Positions 16,442-24,918 of a DNA stretch of 64,000 nt are shown one piece after another. The stretch is taken from NCBI RefSeq assembly GCF_009741265.1, contig NZ_WOWL01000001.1, forward strand, positions 1,674,001 to 1,738,000. The letters are read 5' to 3'. The notes beneath the pieces were generated by a model. That model did not search any database, had not been told where the DNA came from, and saw nothing but the letters and a program-made list of their open reading frames with translations. Position 1 is the stretch's first letter, and each line of letters begins with the position of its first letter. A program made the position numbers and the translations under genes. The DNA is from Pseudarthrobacter sp. GA104 (GTDB taxonomy: Bacteria; Actinomycetota; Actinomycetes; Actinomycetales; Micrococcaceae).

Positions 16442-17956
16442 TCAGCTCACCTTGGCGAGGGCGTGGGCCAGTCCGGTGGTGGAACGGGCGGGGTGGTAGG
16501 GAACGGTTAGGCAGCGCCCGCCCCACTTCTCCACGAGGTCGGCCTCCGGGAGGCGGGCGCCCTTGTAGTCGCCGCCCTTGACCCAGATGTCGGGGCGAAG
16601 GCGCTCCAGGGCCGCTTCCGGGGTGTCTTCATCGAAGATCATCACGGCGTCCACGCATTCCATGGCCAGCAGCAGCTCGGCCCTGTCCTGTTGGCCGATG
16701 ATGGGCCGGTCCGGGCCCTTGAGCCGGCGCACCGAATCATCGGAGTTGAGGCAGACGATCAGGCAGTCCCCCAGTTCGCGCGCGGCCGCAAGGGACCTGA
16801 CATGGCCTGCGTGCAGGAGGTCGAAGCAGCCGCCGGTCGCCACTACCTTGCCGCCGTTGTCCCGCATCACCCGGGCCAGCAGGAGCGGTTCGCTGATCCG
16901 CCGCTTGCCGCCCACAGGGGTCCGGGGCCTCAGCGGTGCCGCAATCGGGGCGTCGGAGCCGGCCTCGGAAGCGGCGTCGGCGTCGGGGCGGGAGCCGGGG
17001 TCCGGCAAGGCGGACACTCCCCCGTTGGCCAGGAAGTCGGCGGCATCATGGACTGCGAGCCTGGCGGCCTCCCCGAGGTCCCTGCCCGCCAGGAGGTGCA
17101 CGGCCAGGCTGGCCGCGAGCCGGTCGCCCGCACCGCAGGGATCGCCCGCTTCCACCCGGGGCGCCGGCACGGGATCCGGGGAATTACCGCCTGCCCGCAG
17201 CAGCACCGCGCCGTGTTCGCCCTTGGTCACCAGGACGGCGCGGCTTTGCCAGTGCTCCAATAGGATCCTTCCGGCCCGGACAGCCGGGTCCTCCGGCCGG
17301 CTGTCCGGCGAATGCCCTTCCAGCCCGTGGACATCCCGGCGAGGGCCGCCGGGCACCGGGGCCTGCCGGCGTTCCCCCGCCAATGCCTGGGCCGCTTTGC
17401 TCGCCTCTGCGAGGTTGGGGGTCACCACGGCGACGCCCGGCACGGGATCCGGGCCGGCGGGATGCGGATCCCAGATGATGGGGATGGTGCCGGCCAGCCG
17501 GGCCAGGAGGTCGCGGAGCTGCGGATTTGCCGCCAGGCCCCTGCCGTAGTCGGCCACGACAATCGCGCCGGCCATCTCGACGGCGCGGAGCATGGCCGGG
17601 CTGGCGTCCGGGATGGGGACCTCCCCGCAGCCCTGGTCGAAGCGGACCACCGGGTGCGATCCTGCCCTGACCCGGGTCTTGACCGGCGAGGCATAACCGC
17701 TGGGACCGGTAACCAGCCGCATTCCGGTGAGGTGCGATTCCAGCTGTCGGCCGGCGTCGTCATCGCCCAGGACCGTCACCAGCGTCACGGGCCAGCCGTC
17801 CTGGGCGAGCATCCGCGCCACCAGGCCCGCACCGCCGGCACGCCGCTTCACGCCGGAAACGTCCACTACGGGAACGGGCGCATCGGGGCTGAGCCGGGTG
17901 GCGTCGCCGGACAGGTCCACGTCCAGCATGACGTCGCCCACCACGACGATCCTCAT
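16442..17956 (-). CDS. hldE: Second HldE-type kinase/nucleotidyltransferase
   Basis: A 504-aa paralogue of the hldE 2.3 kb downstream. PfkB domain 1-320 with GDVMLDVDLSGDATRLSPDA at the start and CGAGDRL at 274-280 (Asp278); nucleotidyltransferase about 368-500 with GGCFDLLHAGH at 375-385 and SDDSVRRLKGPDRP. The kinase domain is more divergent (an insertion near 190-225 and a GAGDRL instead of GAGDTF), so the two copies may split the tasks or act on different sugars. Its ATG overlaps the gmhA stop by four bases. Confidence 0.88.
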   Translation of the reverse strand: MRIVVVGDVMLDVDLSGDATRLSPDAPVPVVDVSGVKRRAGGAGLVARMLAQDGWPVTLVTVLGDDDAGRQLESHLTGMRLVTGPSGYASPVKTRVRAGSHPVVRFDQGCGEVPIPDASPAMLRAVEMAGAIVVADYGRGLAANPQLRDLLARLAGTIPIIWDPHPAGPDPVPGVAVVTPNLAEASKAAQALAGERRQAPVPGGPRRDVHGLEGHSPDSRPEDPAVRAGRILLEHWQSRAVLVTKGEHGAVLLRAGGNSPDPVPAPRVEAGDPCGAGDRLAASLAVHLLAGRDLGEAARLAVHDAADFLANGGVSALPDPGSRPDADAASEAGSDAPIAAPLRPRTPVGGKRRISEPLLLARVMRDNGGKVVATGGCFDLLHAGHVRSLAAARELGDCLIVCLNSDDSVRRLKGPDRPIIGQQDRAELLLAMECVDAVMIFDEDTPEAALERLRPDIWVKGGDYKGARLPEADLVEKWGGRCLTVPYHPARSTTGLAHALAKVS

Positions 17957-18663
17957 GGCCGGCCTCCCCGCAGTGACAGGGCGGCATCGGCGCCGCTGCG
18001 CCGGCCCACTTCCAGGTCAAAGGCGCGGCACATCGCATGCAGGGCGATCAGGTGCCCTTCCTGGGCGTTGGCGTTGAGGGCGTCGACCATCACGGCTTCA
18101 TCGCAGGCATCGGCCAAGGGATTGGGGCCGACGCCGGTCAGCGCCCAGGTGGTGATGTTCAGCCGGGCGGCAACTTCCGCCGCGCGCAGCAGGTTGGCGC
18201 TCTTGCCGCTGGTGGACAGCAGCATGAGCACGTCGCCGGACCGGCCGTGCGCGCGCACCTGCCGCGCGAAGACGTCGTCGAAGCCGTAGTCGTTGGCGAT
18301 CGCGGTTACTGCCGAGGATTCGGCATGCAGCGAGATCGCGGAGAAAGGGACGCGTTCGCCGTCGAACCTGCCCACCAGCTCGGCAGTCAGGTGTTGCGCT
18401 TCAGCCGCTGAACCGCCGTTTCCGGCTGCGAGCAGCCGCTGCCCGCGCAGCAGGCGCTGGGCCAGCTCCACGCCCCAGGCGGCAAGGCGGCTGGACTGGC
18501 TCCGCAGCGAATCCAGCGCCGGCATCACGTTGTCCAGGTGCGTCAACACGATGTCCGAGCTGACCGGGTCCACAAAGCCGGATCCGGGCAGCGCCGCGGG
18601 CAGGGCCGGCGGGGCGTCCAACATCCGCAGGTCGGTTTCACGAAGGGACCATTCCGCCGTCAC
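17953..18663 (-). CDS. gmhA: Sedoheptulose-7-phosphate isomerase (GmhA-like, SIS domain)
   Basis: A 236-aa SIS-domain protein that should convert sedoheptulose 7-phosphate to D-glycero-D-manno-heptose 7-phosphate. The phosphate loops GNGGSAAEAQ (81-90) and STSGKS (150-155) are present. The four residues matching the E. coli GmhA zinc/catalytic set are all there with matching spacing: His91, Glu95, Gln201 and His209. This argues against the DiaA type. The GTG at 18663 is chosen because it overlaps the preceding stop (GTGA). An N-terminal extension of ~40 residues exceeds E. coli GmhA (192 aa). Confidence 0.88.
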   Translation of the reverse strand: MTAEWSLRETDLRMLDAPPALPAALPGSGFVDPVSSDIVLTHLDNVMPALDSLRSQSSRLAAWGVELAQRLLRGQRLLAAGNGGSAAEAQHLTAELVGRFDGERVPFSAISLHAESSAVTAIANDYGFDDVFARQVRAHGRSGDVLMLLSTSGKSANLLRAAEVAARLNITTWALTGVGPNPLADACDEAVMVDALNANAQEGHLIALHAMCRAFDLEVGRRSGADAALSLRGGRP

Positions 18664-19913
18664 AGTGCCGCTCCTTCCATCGGGGCAAGGCTGGCGGGAG
18701 CCCCCGCCATGGCCAGCTGATAGGCCTTTTCGGTCTCGGCGGCCACCCTGTCCCATGAGTACCTGGTGCGGGCCCGGAGCTTGCCCGCATTTCCGAGCTC
18801 CGCCCGCAGCGTGGGGTTGTCCAGCAGCATGGCAAGGGCGGACGCGATGGCCTCGGGATCCCGCGGCGGCACGTGCAGCCCGGTCCCGTGGTCCACCACG
18901 GTGTCACGGAGGCCGCCCACGGCCGCGGCCACCACCGGGACGCCGCAGGCCATGGCCTCCAGCGGAACAATGCCGAAGGGCTCATACCAGGGGGCGCACA
19001 CCACGGCATCGGCACTGCGGAAAATCCCCGGCATCGCCCCCCGCGGCACCTGGCCCTGCAGCCTCACCTGCTCCGAGACCCCCAATTCGGCCGCAAGATT
19101 CATCAGGCGGCGCACTTCGGGATCGGCATGGAGCGCCCCGGAGTCCCCGCCGCCGCCCACTATCAGGAGCTCGACGTCGTCGAACCCCGCCTCGCGCAGG
19201 TACGGCAGCGCCTTGATCACCAAATCCACGCCCTTGCGCGGCACCAGGCGGCCCACCGACAGGATGCGGTGCCGGCGCGCGCGGGCATCCACGGGTCCCT
19301 CAGCGGAGAAAAAGCCCAGGTCCACACCGCAGGGGGCGATCGAGATCTTGGCGGTGCTGATGCCCATGGCCTTGAGCTCAAACACCTCGTCCGAGCAGGT
19401 GGCAATGATCCGGTCCGCGGACCGGCCCACGCCTGGTTCAAGCCAGCGGCGTTCCTGCGGGCTGGTGTCCTCTGCGCCCTGGTGCCGCCGCTTGACGGTG
19501 CCGAGGGCATGGAAGGTCTGGATGACGGGAATGCGGTACCCGGCATCCGGGCGCCTTGCTGCGTCCAGGGCGGCCAGGCCGGACATCCAGAAGTGGCCGT
19601 GCACCACATCCGGCGGCCGCGGGCTCCAGTCCCCGGCCACGCCGTCGGCCAGGTCGCCCATGAAGGGCAGCAGTTCGTCCTTGGGGACATGGCGCGGCGG
19701 TCCCGCATCCACGTGGACCACCTCAAGGCGGCTGCCCACCCGGACCCTGGCGGGAAGCCCCGTTGCATCCCTGCGGGTGTAGACGGTGACGTGGTGGCCC
19801 CGCCTGGCAAGGGCTTCGGACAGCGCCGCGACGTGCACGTTCTGCCCGCCGGCGTCCACTCCGCCGAGTGCCGCCAGGGGACTGGCGTGCTCGGAAATCA
19901 TCGAGATTCTCAT
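18660..19913 (-). CDS. Glycosyltransferase family 4
   Basis: A 417-aa GT-B retaining glycosyltransferase. The N-terminus GGVDAGGQNVHVAALSEAL is like MshA/sucrose-synthase-type GT4 acceptor domains, and the C-terminal donor domain has EPFGIVPLEAMACGVPVV (the E-x7-E motif). It would transfer a sugar from an NDP-sugar at the cytoplasmic side of the membrane. It overlaps both neighbours by four bases, so it belongs to the heptose operon. Donor and acceptor are unknown. Confidence 0.9.
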   Translation of the reverse strand: MRISMISEHASPLAALGGVDAGGQNVHVAALSEALARRGHHVTVYTRRDATGLPARVRVGSRLEVVHVDAGPPRHVPKDELLPFMGDLADGVAGDWSPRPPDVVHGHFWMSGLAALDAARRPDAGYRIPVIQTFHALGTVKRRHQGAEDTSPQERRWLEPGVGRSADRIIATCSDEVFELKAMGISTAKISIAPCGVDLGFFSAEGPVDARARRHRILSVGRLVPRKGVDLVIKALPYLREAGFDDVELLIVGGGGDSGALHADPEVRRLMNLAAELGVSEQVRLQGQVPRGAMPGIFRSADAVVCAPWYEPFGIVPLEAMACGVPVVAAAVGGLRDTVVDHGTGLHVPPRDPEAIASALAMLLDNPTLRAELGNAGKLRARTRYSWDRVAAETEKAYQLAMAGAPASLAPMEGAAL

Positions 19914-20947
19914 GGGGTCTTCCTCTCCCGCGCCGGAACAAGGATCCGCTCGTCCGGGCGTTCGTTGTGGCGGTGGCTGGACTTGATGACAACGAGGTCC
20001 GCCAGGACCTCATCCCAGCGGTCCTGGAACCTGCCCAGGCCGTAGCGTTCCAGTGCAGCCTCGCGGGCGGCGACGCCCCGCCGTCGTGCTTCCTCCGGAT
20101 TGGCCACCAGCCGCTGCGCGCAGCGGAGCAGTTCGTCGATGTCGGCAGAGACGGCGCCGGCTTCCGGCGGCACCGCGCGGGGCGCTTCGGTGGTGGCCAG
20201 GGCAACCACCGGCATGCCCAGGTGCATGGCCTCCAGGAGGGACAGCCCCAGGGAAGTCCAGCGCATCGGGTGGATGTACACCCGGCACCTGGCCAGTTCA
20301 CGGTGCAGTTCCCGGGTCTTCAGGTCGCCCCTCGGGATCAGCCGGGACTCTGCTATCCCGGTGGCGGCGGCCAGGCCGTCGGTCTTCATGCCAAAGACCT
20401 GCAGCGGCGCCACCGACGCGAAGGCGGGCAGCAGGTCCGTTCCGGTAACGCGTCCGCGCCGGATGGGTTCATTCACCACCACCCCCAGTTCGGGCAGTTC
20501 CCCCGTGTAGAGCTGTCCGGGGTCCGGGATTCCGTGCTCGACCACCGTTGCAGCCGCAGAGCCGTTGTCCCAGGCCAGCCTGTTGAAGTGCGTCACGTGG
20601 ACCAACGGGATGCTGCGCTGGTCCGCAAGCGGGTGGCGGGTATTGGGGAAATCGCCCTTGGGGGTGTTGTGCTCCACGTACACGGCAGGCAGGTCCGCGC
20701 CTGGCCGGCGGCCCAGCAGCCGGGCAACTTCGTCGATTTCTTCCGGGCGTTGAAGGACGACGGCGTCAACCTCCTCCGGGTCCAGCGCTGCGAGGTCCAC
20801 CTCCCGCACAGATGCCGGCCAGTCCCTGCCGGCACGGCCAAGCCCCCAGGGTCCGCCGCCCGGCAGGACGGGAAGGAGGAACTCATGACGGCCGCGCACA
20901 AAGGCGTCCGTCCAGGAACCGTGGACATGCCAGAGCAGGATCTTCAT
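19910..20947 (-). CDS. Glycosyltransferase, GT-B fold
   Basis: A 345-aa glycosyltransferase. The N-terminus MKILLWHVHGSWTDAFVRG starts a GT-B acceptor domain, and YIHPMRWTSLGLSLLEAMHL is a donor-site segment resembling the GT4 E-x7-E region. It carries no membrane segment. It overlaps the flanking glycosyltransferase genes by four bases each. I cannot say which sugar it uses; being between gmhA/hldE and a heptosyltransferase-like gene, a heptose-containing glycan is the likely product. Confidence 0.85.
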   Translation of the reverse strand: MKILLWHVHGSWTDAFVRGRHEFLLPVLPGGGPWGLGRAGRDWPASVREVDLAALDPEEVDAVVLQRPEEIDEVARLLGRRPGADLPAVYVEHNTPKGDFPNTRHPLADQRSIPLVHVTHFNRLAWDNGSAAATVVEHGIPDPGQLYTGELPELGVVVNEPIRRGRVTGTDLLPAFASVAPLQVFGMKTDGLAAATGIAESRLIPRGDLKTRELHRELARCRVYIHPMRWTSLGLSLLEAMHLGMPVVALATTEAPRAVPPEAGAVSADIDELLRCAQRLVANPEEARRRGVAAREAALERYGLGRFQDRWDEVLADLVVIKSSHRHNERPDERILVPARERKTP

Positions 20948-22032
20948 CTGTTGCGGGCCTTTCTACGGGTGCTGACGTGGGTACTGAAAGAGCTCACTCC
21001 GCCCATCAGGCGCTCCACCGCCGCCACCACGTCCTCGGGGGAAACGGAGTCCAGGCAGGGGTGGCCCGGGACCGGGCAGACGCGGGCGCGGGTCATCCGG
21101 CAGGCTGCGTTCTGGTCCCCCAGGAGTTCCAGCGGAACCCCGTACGGCGCCCAGCGGATGGCCGGAACCACCGGCGAAAAGAGGCAGGCAACGGGTGTGC
21201 CCACGGCGGCCGCGAGATGCGCCGGACCGGTGTTGCCGGTGACCACCGCCTCCGCCCCTGCCATGACACCGGCCAGTGTGTGCAGGTCCGTTCGGCCGCC
21301 AAGGTCCAATGCTGAGGGCCCGGCCACCGTGGCGGTCAGCGACGTTTCCCCCGGACCGCCCGTCACCACCACGCGGTGCCCTGCGCCTTGGAGGAGTTCG
21401 ACGGCGGCCGCGTGGTGCAGCGGCGGCCAGGCCCTCGCGGGAACGGCCGCGCCGGGGTGGACCACCACATAAGGCTCCCCGCCCACCAGGTCCCGGACAT
21501 CCGGCACGGATGCCAGGTGCAGCTTGCCGTCGTCGCCGGCCGGGAGCCTGAAGCCGGCGGCCTCGGCGATGCCCAGGGCGCGTTCCGCCTCGGGCTGGTC
21601 CTCGGGGAAGTCCTCCCCCGGTTTGAGCCGGACGTCCAGGAGGGATCCCGCGTAGTCGGTGGAAGCCCCCGTGATGCGCTCAACGCCCGCCAGCCGCAGC
21701 AAAAGCGCCAGCGGAAGGGGCGACTGATGGAAGGAGGTGAGGATGACGGCTTCGGTAATCCTGGAGTTCCGGACATACTCAATCAGCCTGTCGGCGTGCG
21801 GTCCGGTCATCTTTGGGGCGGGATTCATGATCCACGGGCTGTCCCAGCTGTAGACCTCAGCGGCTCCCGGCAGCACGCCGGCCGCCGCCTCCCCCTGCCT
21901 GCCGCACAGCAAGACGACGTGGTTGGGCCTGCTGCCGTCCGGGATCCTGCCGTTGGCTACGGCCCTGACTGCAGGACCGGCCAGCAGGACGTCGCCCATG
22001 CTGTCCAGGCGCGCCACCAGGACGCGCCCCAT
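20944..22032 (-). CDS. GT9 heptosyltransferase-like glycosyltransferase
   Basis: A 362-aa protein of the GT9 family (WaaC/WaaF type), which use ADP-heptose to add heptose to lipopolysaccharide core. Typical parts are LVARLDSMGDVLLAGPA at the N-terminus, VVHPGAAVPARAWP in the middle and VTGNTGPAHLAAAVGTPVA near 270. It starts with ATG overlapping the gmhB stop (TAATG). In a Gram-positive without lipopolysaccharide the acceptor must be something else, such as a wall glycan, lipid or protein. Confidence 0.9.
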   Translation of the reverse strand: MGRVLVARLDSMGDVLLAGPAVRAVANGRIPDGSRPNHVVLLCGRQGEAAAGVLPGAAEVYSWDSPWIMNPAPKMTGPHADRLIEYVRNSRITEAVILTSFHQSPLPLALLLRLAGVERITGASTDYAGSLLDVRLKPGEDFPEDQPEAERALGIAEAAGFRLPAGDDGKLHLASVPDVRDLVGGEPYVVVHPGAAVPARAWPPLHHAAAVELLQGAGHRVVVTGGPGETSLTATVAGPSALDLGGRTDLHTLAGVMAGAEAVVTGNTGPAHLAAAVGTPVACLFSPVVPAIRWAPYGVPLELLGDQNAACRMTRARVCPVPGHPCLDSVSPEDVVAAVERLMGGVSSFSTHVSTRRKARNR

Positions 22033-22568
22033 TACCGCCCCTCCTGCAGCAGGAGCACGGCGCCCGCAAGGTCCTGCGCCACCAGGCGGGCTTCAGCCAC
22101 TTCACCGGCAAGGGTCACGTGCGTCGGGACCAGCACTCCAGTGGCGCCGGCTGCCTCCGCGGCCCGCACGTCCGCGCCGATGTCACCGATCAGCGCGGCC
22201 TCAGCCTCCCGGATGCCGAGTTTCCGGCATGCGCTGTGGACCATGCCCGGCGCCGGCTTCCGGCAAGGGCAGCCATCCTGCTCGGCATGGGGACAGACTT
22301 CCCACACGTCGAAGGGGCCCAGCAGTTCGTCCACCCTTGCATTGACACTGGCCACTTCGGCGGCAGTGATCATGCCGCGGGCAATGCCTGACTGGTTGCT
22401 GACGACGCCGGTGGCAATGCCCTCGGACCGCAGGGCGTCAAGCACGGCTTTGGCGCCGGGCATTGGCCGGACAAGGTCGGGGTTCCCGTTGTAGGGGACG
22501 TCGACCACCAGCGTTCCGTCCCGGTCGAAAAGGACAGCCCTGAGCCTGGATGTTGCGGTGCTTCCCAT
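22032..22568 (-). CDS. gmhB: Heptose 1,7-bisphosphate 7-phosphatase (GmhB-like)
   Basis: A 178-aa HAD-superfamily phosphatase matching GmhB (E. coli 191 aa), which removes the C7 phosphate between the two HldE reactions. FDRDGTL gives Asp15/Asp17, VVSNQSG the second motif, and the GmhB zinc site is present as Cys92-x-His94 and Cys100-x-Cys102 in CPHAEQDGCPCRKP, with a shorter loop than E. coli. The ATG at 22568 has a GGGAGGG ribosome site. It is the first gene of the heptose operon. Confidence 0.92.
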   Translation of the reverse strand: MGSTATSRLRAVLFDRDGTLVVDVPYNGNPDLVRPMPGAKAVLDALRSEGIATGVVSNQSGIARGMITAAEVASVNARVDELLGPFDVWEVCPHAEQDGCPCRKPAPGMVHSACRKLGIREAEAALIGDIGADVRAAEAAGATGVLVPTHVTLAGEVAEARLVAQDLAGAVLLLQEGR

Positions 22569-22655
22569 GCCCTCCCTGTTCCCCTCTGCCGCTGCCCCTA
22601 AACGGGGCCGGACGGTTTTCTCACCTGCCGGCCGCTTTTGGCGCCAAGCCACTGA

Positions 22656-22684
22656 GCAGGCAAGATAGCGCTGCGATTGCCTGC
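22656..22684. other. Hairpin in sigma factor-gmhB gap
   Basis: GCAGGCAA (22656-22663) and TTGCCTGC (22677-22684) form an 8-bp stem with a 13-nt loop in the 179-nt gap. No T-run follows, so a terminator role is weak; the heptose operon promoter must lie nearby if it is not read from the sigma gene. Confidence 0.3.
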
Positions 22685-22747
22685 TGCGGCTTCTCCCGTG
22701 CGGTCCCGGGGAGGGCCGGCTTCGGTGCTCCGGCGGGAGCGTGGCTG

Positions 22748-23713
22748 CTACTTCTTCCTGGCCTGGGCGGTGCCCCTGCGGGCCGGGTTCCGGCCCGGCC
22801 AGGCAGGATTGCCCGGCCCGTGGAGGGCCCGCAAGCACGCTTCGGAGGCCGTTGCCCTACCTGCGCCATGGCTTCCGGTTCCGTGGACTGTTTTCCCTCG
22901 GACTGCGTCCAGTTCCCGCGGGTGCAAGCTTCCCTCAAGCCTTCGCTGGAGCTCCACCAGGACTTTGGCAAGGCGCCGTGAGACCTGCATCTGGGACATG
23001 CCCAGCCGCTTCCCCAGCTGCACCTGGGTCTCCTCGCAGAAGTAACGGCGGTAGAGGAGCTCCCGGTCCGCTGTGTCCAGGTCCTGGATCGCGTCGCGCA
23101 GGCAGGCGAGCTCCTCCAGGCGTTCCAGCGGCGTTTCGGGGCATGCCAGCACTTCACCGATGGACGGCGCGTCCGAATGCGGGTTGACGGCGTCCAGGGA
23201 GTCCGGGTGCATGCTGCTGGACGCCGAGATGGCCTCCTGCACTGCGGCCGGATCCTCATCGAGCGCCCCTGCAAGTTCGGCCACACTGGGGTTCCGTCCC
23301 AGCGACTGGGTCAGCTCCGGCTCGGCCCGGAACATCCGGGAACGCAGGTCCTGGATGTGCCTGGGCGGCCGGACCACCCAGGTGCGGTCGCGGAGGTACC
23401 GCTTGAGTTCCCCGGTGATGGTGGGGGCAGCGTAGGCGGGGAAGCTCTCGCCCTTTGACTGGTCAAAGCCGCGGGCCGCCTTGACCAGCCCCAGATAGGC
23501 CACCTGGTTCAGGTCGGCGCGCTCGCGTCCGCGGGCCTCGAAGCGGGCGGCCAGGGCCTCGGCCAGGTCCAGGTAGCCAAGCACAAGATCGTTTTCGAAG
23601 GTCTGGCGCAGCCGTCCCATTTTGGCCCGGGACGGGCTATTTCCCATGAATTCGGGCTGATGTTGGTGGGCGGCCGTAGTATCCGCGGCAAGTGCGGGAA
23701 GGTATTCGGGCAT
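22748..23713 (-). CDS. SigB/SigF-type RNA polymerase sigma factor
   Basis: A 321-aa group-3 sigma factor. Region 2 (about 40-112) contains LNQVAYLGLVKAARGFDQ and FPAYAAPTITGELKRYLRD; region 3 includes LGRNPSVAELAGAL; region 4 (about 205-260) has the helix-turn-helix VQLGKRLGMSQMQVSRRL. This is the general-stress/sporulation sigma type. The ATG at 23713 drops a 50-residue non-conserved extension. About 50 extra basic residues follow region 4, which is unusual. No anti-sigma or anti-anti-sigma gene is adjacent. A TAAG-palindrome element lies 65 nt upstream. Confidence 0.92.
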   Translation of the reverse strand: MPEYLPALAADTTAAHQHQPEFMGNSPSRAKMGRLRQTFENDLVLGYLDLAEALAARFEARGRERADLNQVAYLGLVKAARGFDQSKGESFPAYAAPTITGELKRYLRDRTWVVRPPRHIQDLRSRMFRAEPELTQSLGRNPSVAELAGALDEDPAAVQEAISASSSMHPDSLDAVNPHSDAPSIGEVLACPETPLERLEELACLRDAIQDLDTADRELLYRRYFCEETQVQLGKRLGMSQMQVSRRLAKVLVELQRRLEGSLHPRELDAVRGKTVHGTGSHGAGRATASEACLRALHGPGNPAWPGRNPARRGTAQARKK

Positions 23714-23777
23714 TGTCGTTGGTTCCCTCGGGTCGGGGGTCCGAAAGCCTGCGGCAAGACTCAGAAGAAGGAAATCA

Positions 23778-23789
23778 TAAGGTTGCTTA
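23778..23789 (-). promoter_or_regulatory. TAAGCAACCTTA element before the sigma gene
   Basis: Read on the minus strand, TAAGCAACCTTA is followed directly by TGAT, giving a TATGAT -10-like hexamer 65 nt before the sigma ATG. The same 12-mer lies at 42716-42727. It is shared with the divergent gene at 23863. Confidence 0.45.
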
Positions 23790-23862
23790 TAAAACAATCC
23801 CTCCCGGTTGTAGGCTCGCCCTGTAAGCGGTACTAGCCGGCCACGCCAAGGAGTCCCTGCCA

Positions 23863-24918
23863 ATGCACATCGCCATCACCGGAGCCAGCGGAAACGCGGG
23901 AACGGCCCTGCTGCGCAAGCTGCAGGCGGAGTTGTCCCAAAAACCGGGAAGCCTGCAGTTGACGGGGATCAGCAGGCGCCGTCCGGACACCAGCCGGGCA
24001 CCCTATTCAGGGGTGGAGTGGCACACCCTTGACGTGGGCCTGGCGAGCGACCGGCCCCTGCTGGACGCTGCGCTGGCAGGAGTGGACGCCGTCGTTCACC
24101 TGGCATGGCAGATCCAGCCCAACCGGGACCTTGAGCAGCTGTACCGGACCAACGTCACCGGCACCAGGAACGTCCTTGCCGCAGCCGGGAAGGCCGGCGT
24201 GAAACAGGTGGTCTGCGCGTCGTCCGTGGGCGCCTACAGCAAGGCTCCCAAGGATCGCCGGACGGATGAGTCGTGGCCTGCCCGGGGCATGCCGGGTTCA
24301 CACTACAGCCGGCACAAGGCGGAGCAGGAAGAAGCCCTGGACGCTTTCATGTCAGCGGAGCCGGGCATCTTCGTAGCCAGGCTGCGCCCGGCCCTGATCT
24401 TCCAGCGCGACGCCGGGAGCGAGATCGGGAGATATTTCCTGGGGCCGCTCATCCCAAGGCTCCTGCCGGGGAGGCTGCGGGTGCCTGTCCTGCCAGTCCC
24501 GGAGGACCTCATCTTCCAGGCGGTCCACGCCGACGATGTGGCTGATGCCTACTGGCGCGTCATTGACCAGCGCGCCTCCGGGGCATTCAACGTTGCAGCC
24601 GAACCCGTCCTGACACCCCAGGAACTTGCCCGCATCCTGCGGGCCCGAAGGATCCTGCCCATCCCCATGGGACTGCTCCACGCCGTCGTTGGTGCGGCAT
24701 GGAGGCTGCGGCTCCAGCCCACAGACTCCGGGTGGATTGAGATGGCGGCCGGAGCCCCCGTCATGGACACTGGCCGGGCACGGCGGATACTTGGCTGGGA
24801 ACCCCGGCTCTCATCCACCGAGGCAGTCACCGAGGTACTGGCGGGCATGGGAACGGGGGAAGGAGTTGCTCCCTCCCCCGTCCTGAAACCGAGGAACGTT
24901 CCTTCGCCCGCGGACTAG
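23863..24918 (+). CDS. NAD-dependent epimerase/dehydratase (extended SDR)
   Basis: A 351-aa extended SDR: ITGASGNAGTALL cofactor motif at 5-17, VDAVVHLAWQIQP, the catalytic-type SSVGAYS and HYSRHK (Tyr-x3-Lys), and a C-terminal substrate domain. The substrate is unknown; sugar-nucleotide or cholesterol-type relatives both exist. It is divergent from the sigma factor with 149 nt between and so may be under stress control. Its TAG stop shares a CTAG tetramer with the TAG of the convergent gene. Confidence 0.85.
   Translation: MHIAITGASGNAGTALLRKLQAELSQKPGSLQLTGISRRRPDTSRAPYSGVEWHTLDVGLASDRPLLDAALAGVDAVVHLAWQIQPNRDLEQLYRTNVTGTRNVLAAAGKAGVKQVVCASSVGAYSKAPKDRRTDESWPARGMPGSHYSRHKAEQEEALDAFMSAEPGIFVARLRPALIFQRDAGSEIGRYFLGPLIPRLLPGRLRVPVLPVPEDLIFQAVHADDVADAYWRVIDQRASGAFNVAAEPVLTPQELARILRARRILPIPMGLLHAVVGAAWRLRLQPTDSGWIEMAAGAPVMDTGRARRILGWEPRLSSTEAVTEVLAGMGTGEGVAPSPVLKPRNVPSPAD

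Noticed and set aside
22656..22684. Intrinsic terminator of the sigma gene
   Set aside because: Stem of only 8 bp and no T-run on the minus strand; kept only as a hairpin.
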